The translations under genes and the position numbers were made by a program. From Variovorax davisae (GTDB taxonomy: Bacteria; Pseudomonadota; Gammaproteobacteria; Burkholderiales; Burkholderiaceae_C): a stretch of DNA of 64,000 bases. The notes below the pieces were generated by a model, which made no database searches, had not been told where the DNA came from, and worked only from the letters and a program-made list of their open reading frames with translations. Where the stretch lies: the NCBI RefSeq assembly GCF_030316845.1, contig NZ_JASZYS010000002.1, positions 310,001 through 374,000 of the forward strand, given 5' to 3'. Shown here piece after piece: positions 56,642-64,000 of this stretch (positions are counted from its first letter, which is position 1; every line of letters starts with the position of its first letter).

Positions 56642-57944
56642 CGGCCGGGCCCGGGCGGGTGCCCCGGGTCACCATGACCTGGTCGATGCGGTAGCTGTCG
56701 ACGTCCATCACCTCGAAGGTGTAGCCGGCCCAGCTGACGCTGTCGGTGCGCTTGGGCACCCGGCGCAGCATCACCATCAGGAAGCCGGCCAGGGTCTCGT
56801 ACTCGTCGTCGTGCGGCAGGCTCTCGATGTCGAGCGCGCGCTGCACGTCCTGGATCGGCGTCACGCCGTCGATCAGCCAGGAGTTCTCGTCGCGCCGGAC
56901 GATCTGCTGCTCCTCGTCCTGGGCGCCGACCAGGTCGCCCATCACGGTGCTCATGACGTCGTTGAGCGTGATGACGCCGACCACCAGGCTGTATTCGTTG
57001 ACGATGATCGCGAAGTCCTCGTGGGCCTGCTGGAACTGCTCGAGCACCTCGGTCAGCGAGAGCCGGTCGGGGATCACCAGGGCCTTGTGCAGCGGCAGGC
57101 CATGGTCGAAGGACAGCGGCTGGCCGCTCAGCACGCGCTGGAACATGTCCTTGGCGTCGACGTAGCCCAGTACGTGGTCGATGTCGCCGTCGCACACCGG
57201 GTAGGCGGAGAAGGGCTCGGCGACGATGCGCGCGCGCAGCACCGATTCGGGGTCGTCGCGCAGGAACCAGGCGATGCGGTCGCGCGACGTCATCACGCTG
57301 CTGACCAGCCGGGTGTCGAGCTCGAACACGTTGGCGATCACCTGCTGCTCGCGCACCGCCAGCACGCCGGCGCGGGCGCCGGCCTCGGTCATGGCGAGGA
57401 TGTCGGCCGAGGTGATCTTCTCGTCGCGCGCGAGCGGCATGCCCAGCAGCTTGAAGAGCAGGTCGGTCGAGACCGTGAACAGCCAGACCAGCGGCTTGAA
57501 AGTGGTGATCAGCACCTGCATCGGCCCGACCATGCGCACCGCCAGCAGTTCGGGGCTGCTCATGCCCAGCCGCTTCGGGAACAGGTCGGCGAACACCAGG
57601 AAGACCGAGATGATGGTGATGAAGGAGGCCAGGAAGGCGGCGGTCTGCGCCGCGTCGGCGCTGAGCCAGAGTCCGAACAGGCGGGCGAAATAAGGACTCA
57701 GCGCGCCCTCGCCGACGACGCCGCCGAGGATCGCGACCGCGTTCAGGCCGATCTGCACCACGGTGAAGTAGTGGCCCGGCTGTTCCTGGACGCGCATCAC
57801 GCGTTCGGCGCGTGCGTCGCCTTCGTCGGCCATCTGGCGCAGCCGCAGGCGGCGCGAGGCGGCCAGCGAGATCTCGGCCAGCGAGAAGAAGGCGCTGGTC
57901 GCGATCAGCGCGACGATGATCAGCAGGCTCTGTGTCAGGGTCAT
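56619..57944 (-). CDS. CNNM/CorC (HlyC) family transporter with CBS domains
   Basis: Membrane protein of 441 residues: an N-terminal DUF21/CNNM domain with about four helices (LLIIVALIATSAFFSLAEISL, HYFTVVQIGLNAVAILGGVVGEG), then a CBS pair (DKSRDRI-type MTSRDRIAWFLRDDP and LGYVDAKDMFQRVL), and a C-terminal CorC_HlyC domain (ENSWLIDGVTPIQDV). Relatives move or sense magnesium; the older name hemolysin is misleading. ATG 57944 (MTLTQSLL) is preferred over 57968. Confidence 0.9.
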   Translation of the reverse strand: MTLTQSLLIIVALIATSAFFSLAEISLAASRRLRLRQMADEGDARAERVMRVQEQPGHYFTVVQIGLNAVAILGGVVGEGALSPYFARLFGLWLSADAAQTAAFLASFITIISVFLVFADLFPKRLGMSSPELLAVRMVGPMQVLITTFKPLVWLFTVSTDLLFKLLGMPLARDEKITSADILAMTEAGARAGVLAVREQQVIANVFELDTRLVSSVMTSRDRIAWFLRDDPESVLRARIVAEPFSAYPVCDGDIDHVLGYVDAKDMFQRVLSGQPLSFDHGLPLHKALVIPDRLSLTEVLEQFQQAHEDFAIIVNEYSLVVGVITLNDVMSTVMGDLVGAQDEEQQIVRRDENSWLIDGVTPIQDVQRALDIESLPHDDEYETLAGFLMVMLRRVPKRTDSVSWAGYTFEVMDVDSYRIDQVMVTRGTRPGPAVSPAAGP

Positions 57945-57993
57945 GGTGCGGTCGATGAAGACCGCCATGGTGCCATGACCGGCGCGGGCCCCG

Positions 57994-58989
57994 CTATTGG
58001 ACGAAGCCGATCCGGCTTCTCGCCGCGTTGACGCGGGGCAGGTCGTCGACCCGGACCTCGTCGCGCCCGGCCAGGCGGGCATTGCCGAAGCCGGTCATGA
58101 GGGCGCGCCGCATCTCGCGCGGCGCCAGCGTGGCGAGCTGGTCGAGCACGTCCGGCGCCGGCTCCACGGCCAGCAGCCGGCCCCAGTCGTGGTCGCCGCG
58201 GATCGCGTCGTAGAGCTGGCGCGCGATCTGGCGCGCCGCCTCGGGCGAGGGCGACTCGATCTCGAACACGTTCATGCGGTTGAGGATCGGCTCCGGGATG
58301 CCGCGCGCGTCGTTCGCGGTCGTGATCCAGATCACCTGGCTGGCGTCGATCGCCACCTCGGCGAACTCGTCGACGAAGGCGTGCGCGGTGTCGTGCTCGA
58401 GCAGGTTGTAGAGCGCCCCGAGCGGGTCGTACTGGCTGTCGCTGCCGGCCTTGTCGATCTCGTCGATCACCATCACCGGATTGGCGTACTGGCCCTCGAC
58501 CAGCGCCTCGAACACCTTGCCGGGCTTGGCGCCCTTCCACTGCGAGGAGGCGCCCGAGAGCAGCCAGCCCGCGGTCATGGAGTTCATCGGCACCAGCGAC
58601 ATTCCGGTGCCCAGCAGTTCGGCCAGCTTCTTCGCGAAATGGGTCTTGCCGATGCCGGGCGCACCGAGCAGCAGCATCGGCGTGACCTCGAGGCCGTCGC
58701 GGCTGTCCTGCGCCAGGGCGACATGGCGCCGGACGTCATCGAGGACCTCGGTGAAGTTGGGCAGCTGGGCATAGAGCGAGGCCATCTCGGGCACGCCGCT
58801 GGGCTTGACCTGGAAGCGGTCGGGTCCCCGCTCGAGCATGCGCTCGTAGGTGGTGCGCAGGTGTTCGTGCTCGCGCTCGGGAAGCTTGGCGAGCTTGCGC
58901 TCGACATCGTGCGTCTGGAACACGCTGCGCAGGTTGGCGACCGGCAGCTGGAACGACGGCGATGCGGGGACGAGACTGCGGGAATCCAT
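57994..58989 (-). CDS. AAA+ ATPase, Lon-like, without protease domain
   Basis: AAA+ ATPase of 331 residues. About 100 N-terminal residues are helical (VERKLAKLPEREHEHLRTTYERML). Walker A is GAPGIGKT at 109-116, Walker B VMVIDEIDKA, with a sensor-1-like WITTANDARGIPEPILNRM and an arginine-finger-like NRMNVFEI segment. The core looks most like that of Lon, but the Ser-Lys protease domain is missing. A near-perfect GGAGGTG ribosome site before ATG 58989 predicts strong translation. Function unknown. Confidence 0.82.
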   Translation of the reverse strand: MDSRSLVPASPSFQLPVANLRSVFQTHDVERKLAKLPEREHEHLRTTYERMLERGPDRFQVKPSGVPEMASLYAQLPNFTEVLDDVRRHVALAQDSRDGLEVTPMLLLGAPGIGKTHFAKKLAELLGTGMSLVPMNSMTAGWLLSGASSQWKGAKPGKVFEALVEGQYANPVMVIDEIDKAGSDSQYDPLGALYNLLEHDTAHAFVDEFAEVAIDASQVIWITTANDARGIPEPILNRMNVFEIESPSPEAARQIARQLYDAIRGDHDWGRLLAVEPAPDVLDQLATLAPREMRRALMTGFGNARLAGRDEVRVDDLPRVNAARSRIGFVQ

Positions 58990-59098
58990 GGACACCTCCG
59001 GTTTCGAACACTCTTTGGACAGCATAAGCCGTGCCCGGGTTCGCCGGATGCCCAGGTTTTCTCGTTTTGGCGGGTTTTGCGCTTCTGTCGCGCGGCGG

Positions 59099-59593
59099 TC
59101 ACACGCCGCCGTGCGGATGGGTGGGGTCGACCCAGAGCACTGATTCCGGCTTCTCGGCCGGCTCGATGTCGAGGTTGACCGCCACCGCCTGGCCGTCGCT
59201 GCGGCACAGCACGCATTCGAGCGCCTCGGTCTCGCTGGCATTGATTTCCTGGTGCGGCACGTAGGGCGGCACGTAGATGAAGTCGCCCGGGCCGGCCTCG
59301 GCCGTGAATTCGAGCTGCTCGCCCCAGCGCATGCGGGCCCGGCCGCGCACCACGTAGATCACGGATTCGAGGTGGCCGTGATGGTGGGCGCCGGTCTTGG
59401 CGTTGGCGTGGATGGTGACGGTGCCGGCCCAGAGCTTCTGGGCCCCGACGCGCGCGAAGTCGATCGCAGCGGCCCGGTTCATGCCGGGCGTCTGGGCGGT
59501 GTTCGTGTCGAGCTGGTTGCCGGGGATCACGCGCACGCCGTCGTGCTTCCACGCCGGCTCGGCGTGGCCGTGATCCGCGTGGTCGTGGCTCAT
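59099..59593 (-). CDS. Cupin-domain protein with His-rich N-terminus
   Basis: Small cupin of 164 residues. The N-terminus is histidine- and aspartate-rich (MSHDHADHGHAEPAWKHDG). The metal-binding cupin motifs are TGAHHHGHLESVIYVVRG and GPGDFIYVPPYVPHQEIN. Enzymatic role unknown; the histidines could bind nickel, zinc or iron. It starts 13 bases after grxD and is probably cotranscribed with it. The 109-base gap to the downstream ATPase gene holds only that gene's ribosome site. Confidence 0.85.
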   Translation of the reverse strand: MSHDHADHGHAEPAWKHDGVRVIPGNQLDTNTAQTPGMNRAAAIDFARVGAQKLWAGTVTIHANAKTGAHHHGHLESVIYVVRGRARMRWGEQLEFTAEAGPGDFIYVPPYVPHQEINASETEALECVLCRSDGQAVAVNLDIEPAEKPESVLWVDPTHPHGGV

Positions 59594-59606
59594 CGCCCGG
59601 GCAGGC

Positions 59607-59933
59607 TCAGGCCGGACTGCCGTTGAGCATCTGCTGCAGCTCGCCCGATTCGTACATTTCCATCAGGATGTCCGAACCGCCGACGAATTCGCCCTTGACG
59701 TAGAGCTGGGGGATGGTCGGCCAGTTGCTGTATTCCTTGATGCCCTGGCGCACTTCGGCGTCGTCCAGCACATTGACGGTCTTGAGCGTGCGGGTGTCGA
59801 CACCCACGGCCTTGAGGATCTGGATCGCGCGGCCCGAGAAACCGCACATCGGGAAACTGGCATTGCCCTTCATGAAGAGCACGAGGTCATTGCTCTTGAC
59901 GAGATCGTCGATGCGTTGCTGGGTATCGGACAT
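59607..59933 (-). CDS. grxD: Monothiol glutaredoxin GrxD
   Basis: CGFS-type glutaredoxin, 108 residues, that carries 2Fe-2S clusters together with glutathione and BolA-like partners. The active-site Cys is residue 30 in [34 protein letters not shown] is the glutathione-binding part. An AGGAG site precedes ATG 59933. It follows prmC after 30 bases in the hemA-prfA-prmC-grxD order common in Burkholderiales. IbaG (9705-9947) is a likely partner. Confidence 0.96.
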   Translation of the reverse strand: MSDTQQRIDDLVKSNDLVLFMKGNASFPMCGFSGRAIQILKAVGVDTRTLKTVNVLDDAEVRQGIKEYSNWPTIPQLYVKGEFVGGSDILMEMYESGELQQMLNGSPA

Positions 59934-59963
59934 GGGGGACTCCTGGAAATTGGATTGGGCGGA

Positions 59964-60818
59964 TTATTTCACTGTGCGCCGGATTCCGCCCGAGCAGCGC
60001 GCGATGCCGGCGAGGTCGTCGCGGCTTTGGACCTCGGCGAAGCCGCGCGCGGCCAACAGCTGCCGCACCGCGTCGGCCTGGTCCCAGCCGTGTTCGAGCA
60101 GCAGCCAGCCGCCGTCGGCCAGGTGCGCCGGCGCCGCCTGGACGATGCGGCGGATGTCGTCCAGCCCGTCGGCGCCGGCGACCAGCGCCCGCAGCGGCTC
60201 ATGGCGCAGGGCGGCCAGGTGCGGGTCGCCGGCCACGATGTAGGGGGGGTTCGAGACGATCAGGTCCAGCCCGTGGCCGGCGCCGTCCAGCCAGTCGGCC
60301 TCGGCGAAGTGCACCGGCAGGTCCAGCCTGGCGGCGTTGGCGCGGGCCACCGCCAGGGCCTCGGCGCTGGCATCGACCGCCGCCACCCGGGCGTCGGGCC
60401 GCGCATGCTGGATCGCCAGGGCGATCGCGCCGCTGCCGGTGCCGAGGTCGAGCACGGCCGGGGCCGAGCGGCCGTCGAGGCATTGCAGCGCCCATTCGAC
60501 CAGGGTCTCGGTGTCGGGCCGCGGCACCAGCACCCGGGCGTCGACCCGAAGGCACAGCCCGTGGAACTCCTTCTCGCCGACCAGGTAGGCCACCGGCTCG
60601 CCGGCGAGGCGGCGCTCGTACAGCCGCTCGAAGGCCTGCCAGGCGGTGTCGGGCAGCGGGTCGGTGTCGTGCGCCAGCAGCCAGGCGCGTTCGCCCGCGG
60701 GGCGGCCCAGCGCATGCAGCAGCAGCAGTTGGGCGTCGAGCCGCTCGATGCCCAGCGCGGCCGCCGCGGCCAGCATCTGCGCGGCGGTCGAGGGCCGGTG
60801 TTCGGGCGAGCGGGTCAC
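59964..60818 (-). CDS. prmC: Release factor glutamine methyltransferase PrmC
   Basis: SAM-dependent enzyme that methylates the GGQ glutamine of RF1 and RF2. The 284-residue protein has a helical N-domain, the SAM motif [13 protein letters not shown] at about 122-134, and the catalytic NPPY at 190-193. It starts at GTG 60818, overlapping the prfA stop (GTGA), so enzyme and substrate are cotranslated. Confidence 0.96.
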   Translation of the reverse strand: MTRSPEHRPSTAAQMLAAAAALGIERLDAQLLLLHALGRPAGERAWLLAHDTDPLPDTAWQAFERLYERRLAGEPVAYLVGEKEFHGLCLRVDARVLVPRPDTETLVEWALQCLDGRSAPAVLDLGTGSGAIALAIQHARPDARVAAVDASAEALAVARANAARLDLPVHFAEADWLDGAGHGLDLIVSNPPYIVAGDPHLAALRHEPLRALVAGADGLDDIRRIVQAAPAHLADGGWLLLEHGWDQADAVRQLLAARGFAEVQSRDDLAGIARCSGGIRRTVK

Positions 60819-61903
60819 GCGGGCAGGCTGGCTTCGAGTTCGGCCAGCTGTTCGGCTTCGCGCGCCGCCTGCAGCGCCGCCAGCACGTCGCCGAGGTCGC
60901 CCTCCATGATCGCCAGCAGCTTGTAGAGCGTGAGGTTGATGCGGTGGTCGGTGAGCCGGCCCTGGGGGAAGTTGTAGGTGCGGATGCGGTCGGAGCGGTC
61001 GCCGGTGCCGATCAGGCCCTTGCGCATGGCGGCGTCCTTGGCGGCGCGCTCGCTGCGGTCCTTTTCCTGGATCCGGGCCGACAGCACCTGCAGCGCCTTG
61101 GCCTTGTTGCGGTGCTGGCTGCGGTCGTCCTGGCATTCGGCCACGATGCCGGTCGGGATGTGGGTGATGCGCACCGCCGAGTCGGTCTTGTTGATGTGCT
61201 GGCCGCCGGCGCCGCTGGCGCGGTAGGTGTCGATGCGCAGGTCGGCCGGGTTGATCTGCACCGCCTGGGCCTCGTCGGGCTCGGCCAGCACGGCCACCGT
61301 GCAGGCGCTGGTGTGGATGCGCCCCTGCGTTTCCGTCGCCGGCACGCGCTGCACCCGGTGGCCACCGGATTCGAAGCGCAGCTTGCCGAACACGTCGTCG
61401 CCGACGATCCGGATCACGACTTCCTTGTAGCCGCCGAGCTCGCTCTCGCTTTCGCTGACGATCTCGCAGCGCCAGCCGGTGCGCTCGGCGTAGCGCGTGT
61501 ACATGCGCAGCAGGTCGCCGGCGAACAGCGCCGATTCGTCGCCGCCGGTGCCGGCGCGGATTTCGAGGAAGGCGTTGCGGGCGTCGTCCGGGTCCTTGGG
61601 CAGCAGCAGGCGCTGCAGTTCGTCGTCGAGCTGCAGCAGCTCGGCCTCGGCGGCGGCGATCTCTTCGCGCGCCATCTCGGCCATCTCGGGTTCGTCGAGC
61701 ATCTCGCGGGCGCTGGCCAGGTCGGCCTCGCGCTGCAGGTAGCGGCTGTAGCGGCCGGCCACCTGTGTCACCTCGGCATGCTCGCGCGAGATGGTGCGGT
61801 ACTGCGCCATGTCGGACATGATGTCCTCGCGCGAGAGCAGGAAGTCGAGTTCGGCCAGGCGTTGGGCGTAGCGCTCGAGTTGGTGACGCAGGAAGGGTTT
61901 CAC
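60815..61903 (-). CDS. prfA: Peptide chain release factor 1
   Basis: RF1, which ends translation at UAG and UAA. The 362-residue protein has the codon-reading PxT motif (PAT, about 188-190), the [20 protein letters not shown] segment, and the catalytic GGQ at about 233-235 in [20 protein letters not shown] 61903 (encoding the first residue of the conserved N-terminus) is the likely start; 88 bases separate it from hemA. Part of hemA-prfA-prmC. Confidence 0.96.
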   Translation of the reverse strand: MKPFLRHQLERYAQRLAELDFLLSREDIMSDMAQYRTISREHAEVTQVAGRYSRYLQREADLASAREMLDEPEMAEMAREEIAAAEAELLQLDDELQRLLLPKDPDDARNAFLEIRAGTGGDESALFAGDLLRMYTRYAERTGWRCEIVSESESELGGYKEVVIRIVGDDVFGKLRFESGGHRVQRVPATETQGRIHTSACTVAVLAEPDEAQAVQINPADLRIDTYRASGAGGQHINKTDSAVRITHIPTGIVAECQDDRSQHRNKAKALQVLSARIQEKDRSERAAKDAAMRKGLIGTGDRSDRIRTYNFPQGRLTDHRINLTLYKLLAIMEGDLGDVLAALQAAREAEQLAELEASLPA

Positions 61904-61991
61904 GGGAAAGGGGCGTTGCGAAGGGAGGGGCGCAGCCGGTGCGCGGCGGCGGGCGTGGCGGCACGCGGTGCCGCCGGGACGACCAGCGTCG

Positions 61992-63275
61992 CTAACGCTC
62001 TTTGCGCGGTTCGTTGCGCAGGAACAGGCGCGAGATCGTCTGCGCCGTCTGCTCGCGCGCGGCGGCATCGCCGGCATGCAGCTCGGCCATCGCGCCGTGC
62101 AGCATCTTCTGCGTCAGGCCGCGCGACAGGGCTTCGAGCACCGCGTCGACGTCTTCGCCCCGGGCCAGCAGCTTGCGCGCGCGGGCCAGCTCGGTGGCGC
62201 GCCATTCGTCGGTCTGGGCGTTGAGCTGGCGGATCAGCGGCACCGTGCCGCGCTGGTCGAGCCAGTGCATGAAGCTCTGGACGCCGGCATCGATGATGAC
62301 CTCGGCCTGCGCCACGGCGGCCTGCCGGTTGGCGTGGCCCTGCTGCACCACCTGCGCGAGGTCGTCCACCGTGTAGAGATAGACGTCTTCGAGCGCCTTC
62401 ACTTCGGGTTCGATGTCGCGCGGCACCGCCAGGTCGACCATGAACATCGGGCGGTGCCGGCGCACCTTGAGCGCGCGCTCGACCGCGCCCAGGCCGATCA
62501 GCGGCAGCGTGCTGGCGGTGCAGCTCACGACGATGTCGAACTCGGCCAGCCGCGCCGGCAGGTCGGCCAGCCGCATCGCCTCGCCGCCGAAGCGCGAGGC
62601 CAGCTTCTCGCCGCGCTCCAGCGTGCGGTTGGCGATCACGATGGACTTGGGCTGGCGGGCTGCGAAGTGCGTCGCCGCCAGGTCGATCATCTCGCCGGCG
62701 CCGATGAACAGCACGCGGGTGTGCTGCAGGTCCTCGAACAGCTGGCCGGCCAGGCGCACGGCGGCGGCGGCCATGCTGATCGAATGGGCGCCGATCTCGG
62801 TCGCGGTGCGCACTTCCTTGGCGACCGCGAAGGAGCGCTGGAACAACTGGTTCAGGGTGCTGCCGAGGGCGCCGGCGGTTTCGGCGGCGCGAACGGCGTC
62901 CTTCATCTGGCCGAGGATCTGGGGCTCGCCGAGGACCATCGAATCGAGCCCGCTCGCGACCCGGAAGGCGTGGCGCGCGGCATGGTCGTCGTGCAGGGTG
63001 TAGGCGTGCGAGCGCAGCAGGGCCGGCGAGACGCCGCCGCTGTGGGCCAGCCAGTCGACCGTGTGCTCGAGCGCGATCTGGTCGGCGGCGCAATAGATCT
63101 CGGTGCGGTTGCAGGTGGAGATGATCGCGGCCTCGACACCGGGATGGCGGTTCGAGCCGAAAGAGTGGCGCAGGCTGTGCAGCGTCGGGGCGATCTGGTC
63201 GATGGCGAACGCGAAACGACCGCGCAGGTCGAGCGGCGCGGTCGTGTGGTTCAAGCCGAGGGCCCAGACTGACAT
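61992..63275 (-). CDS. hemA: Glutamyl-tRNA reductase
   Basis: First enzyme of haem synthesis by the C5 route, reducing glutamyl-tRNA to glutamate semialdehyde. The 427-residue protein has the nucleophile Cys55 in [11 protein letters not shown], the [17 protein letters not shown] segment, and the NADPH fold [17 protein letters not shown]. The C-terminal dimerisation domain is present. ATG 63275 lies about 10 bases after a TATAAT box. First gene of the minus-strand run to grxD. Confidence 0.97.
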   Translation of the reverse strand: MSVWALGLNHTTAPLDLRGRFAFAIDQIAPTLHSLRHSFGSNRHPGVEAAIISTCNRTEIYCAADQIALEHTVDWLAHSGGVSPALLRSHAYTLHDDHAARHAFRVASGLDSMVLGEPQILGQMKDAVRAAETAGALGSTLNQLFQRSFAVAKEVRTATEIGAHSISMAAAAVRLAGQLFEDLQHTRVLFIGAGEMIDLAATHFAARQPKSIVIANRTLERGEKLASRFGGEAMRLADLPARLAEFDIVVSCTASTLPLIGLGAVERALKVRRHRPMFMVDLAVPRDIEPEVKALEDVYLYTVDDLAQVVQQGHANRQAAVAQAEVIIDAGVQSFMHWLDQRGTVPLIRQLNAQTDEWRATELARARKLLARGEDVDAVLEALSRGLTQKMLHGAMAELHAGDAAAREQTAQTISRLFLRNEPRKER

Positions 63276-63283
63276 AGCCGCTG

Positions 63284-63289
63284 ATTATA
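63284..63289 (-). promoter_or_regulatory. -10 box of hemA
   Basis: Perfect TATAAT on the minus strand, 8 bases before the hemA ATG, so the leader would be very short or absent. No good -35 box. The 81-base divergent gap holds little else. Confidence 0.45.
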
Positions 63290-63356
63290 AAATGGGCAAG
63301 GCCCGGACCACCCGCGGCCCGAAAAAAGGCCGCAATCCGATCGGCGATCCCCTGAC

Positions 63357-63638
63357 ATGGCACCGCTGGACCTTTTCAACCACCTGCTCAATTTCGTCGC
63401 GCCGGCCTTCGCGGTCGGCTTCCTCTGCGCGCTGCTGGGCCGGCTGACGATGCGAAAGGCCGCGAGAACGCTGTCCTGGTGGCGCCAGGGTGCTATCAAT
63501 TTCATAGTGGGCGTGGCCGTGCTGGCGGGCGGGCTGGTCTTTTTCGGCCATGACGGCAAGATGGCGACCTACGCCGCCCTGGTGCTGGCCTGCGCCACCA
63601 GCCAGTGGCTGCTGGCGGGCAGCTGGCGCCGTTCCTAG
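63357..63638 (+). CDS. Small hypothetical membrane protein
   Basis: Unrecognised protein of 93 residues with three hydrophobic segments: LLNFVAPAFAVGFLCALLG, GAINFIVGVAVLAGGLVFF and YAALVLACATSQWLLAG. Basic residues between the first two suggest an in-out topology. It ends GSWRRS. The coding region contains an AT-rich patch, with the rare codon ATA, near 63493-63507. The TAG stop is shared palindromically with the opposite-strand channel gene. Confidence 0.65.
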   Translation: MAPLDLFNHLLNFVAPAFAVGFLCALLGRLTMRKAARTLSWWRQGAINFIVGVAVLAGGLVFFGHDGKMATYAALVLACATSQWLLAGSWRRS

Positions 63639-64000
63639 GTCGCCAGACCCGGAAGAACCGGCGGCGGCGGTGCCACGGCTGCCGGTGCACCGGGCGCACC
63701 CGGATAGGGGGACGCCCCGGGATAGGCCGCCATCGGCAGGTCGGCCGCGCGCAGGCCGTCCAGCATGGCGAACAGCACGTCGCTGCGCACGCCGCCGGCC
63801 AGCCGGGGGCTTTGCACGTAGGCGACGGCCTGGAAGATCAGGAATCCCACCTCCACGCCCTCGAGCGTGACCGAGGGGGCGGGGCTGGCCAGCACGCCGG
63901 GGTGGTCGGCGAAGGCCGCCAGGATGACTTCCCGGGCCCGCGTCGCGTGGGTCGTGAGCGGCATCGGCAGGCGAATCAGCACCCGTCCCTCGGCATTGGC
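63635..64000 (-). CDS. MscS-family mechanosensitive channel, 3' part
   Basis: The C-terminal 121 residues of a longer protein that continues beyond base 64000. The segment GRVLIRLPMPLTTHATRAREVILAAFADHPGVL, given here by its parts RVLIRLPMP and ILAAFADHPGVL, is typical of the cytoplasmic alpha-beta domain of MscS-like channels, followed by VTLEGVEVGFLIFQAVAYVQS. The tail is rich in Pro, Ala and Gly. No channel-pore region is visible, so the family call is likely but partial. Convergent with the small membrane protein. Confidence 0.75.
   Translation of the reverse strand, partial: ANAEGRVLIRLPMPLTTHATRAREVILAAFADHPGVLASPAPSVTLEGVEVGFLIFQAVAYVQSPRLAGGVRSDVLFAMLDGLRAADLPMAAYPGASPYPGAPGAPAAVAPPPPVLPGLAT

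Overview
The window is a GC-rich (roughly two thirds G+C), densely coded chromosomal segment of a betaproteobacterium, most likely a member of the Burkholderiales close to the Comamonadaceae (Variovorax/Ramlibacter/Acidovorax type). This rests on gene order and protein character: the mla-yadGH-ibaG-murA-his-tat-petABC-sspAB succession, the secA-argJ-mutT-yacG-zapD-coaE-pilDCB block, rplU-rpmA-obgE-proB, and hemA-prfA-prmC-grxD are typical of that group. The short HisG, the PVWY motif in cytochrome b and the recurrent TAAAAT -10 boxes agree. No rRNA, CRISPR array, insertion sequence or prophage gene was seen.

Layout on the + strand, 1-18.4 kb: the end of gltB, then gltD; the complete phospholipid-trafficking operon mlaFEDACB with mlaA inside it; an ABC-2 exporter pair (yadGH); ibaG and murA; then the histidine operon hisG-hisD-[glycosyltransferase, WcaF-like acetyltransferase, secreted Rap1a-like protein]-hisC-hisB-hisH-hisA. 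At 18.4-20.7 kb a minus-strand pair (amino-acid binding protein and DAACS symporter) splits the his cluster. It resumes after a hexose-phosphate mutarotase with hisF-hisI-hisE, a small membrane protein, a HIT protein and tatABC. Next come a DegS-type protease, Nif3-like protein, pdxA, mscL, the bc1 complex petABC with a good promoter and terminator, sspA-sspB, and tRNA-Thr.

From 33.8 to 49.9 kb: a PepSY-type membrane protein, a DciA-like protein, secA, argJ, a DUF815 ATPase and mutT on the + strand. On the - strand, listed right to left in transcription order, are pilB-pilC-pilD-coaE, an MBOAT/SGNH O-acetylation pair, zapD and yacG. Between pilB and the polyprenyl synthase gene ispB lie tRNA-Pro(CGG) and a detached copy of its 3' end, which looks like the scar of an integrated element. 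From 50 to 64 kb: rplU-rpmA-obgE-proB, CNP1-like and rppH (minus), proS and a lytic transglycosylase, then a minus-strand run hemA-prfA-prmC-grxD-cupin-AAA ATPase-CNNM transporter, and at the right edge a small membrane protein and the end of an MscS-family channel.

Most genes are housekeeping: nitrogen assimilation, envelope lipid asymmetry, peptidoglycan, histidine, proline, arginine, B6, haem and CoA synthesis, protein export, respiration and translation. Many neighbours overlap by 4 bases (ATGA, GTGA or TTGA), so translational coupling is the rule. The accessory content consists of short cassettes inserted into these conserved operons: the polysaccharide genes and the transporter pair in the his cluster, and the MBOAT/SGNH pair between coaE and zapD. 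A dispersed GC-rich intergenic repeat also occurs in at least four copies. Start sites and functions are read from sequence only; no database search was possible.
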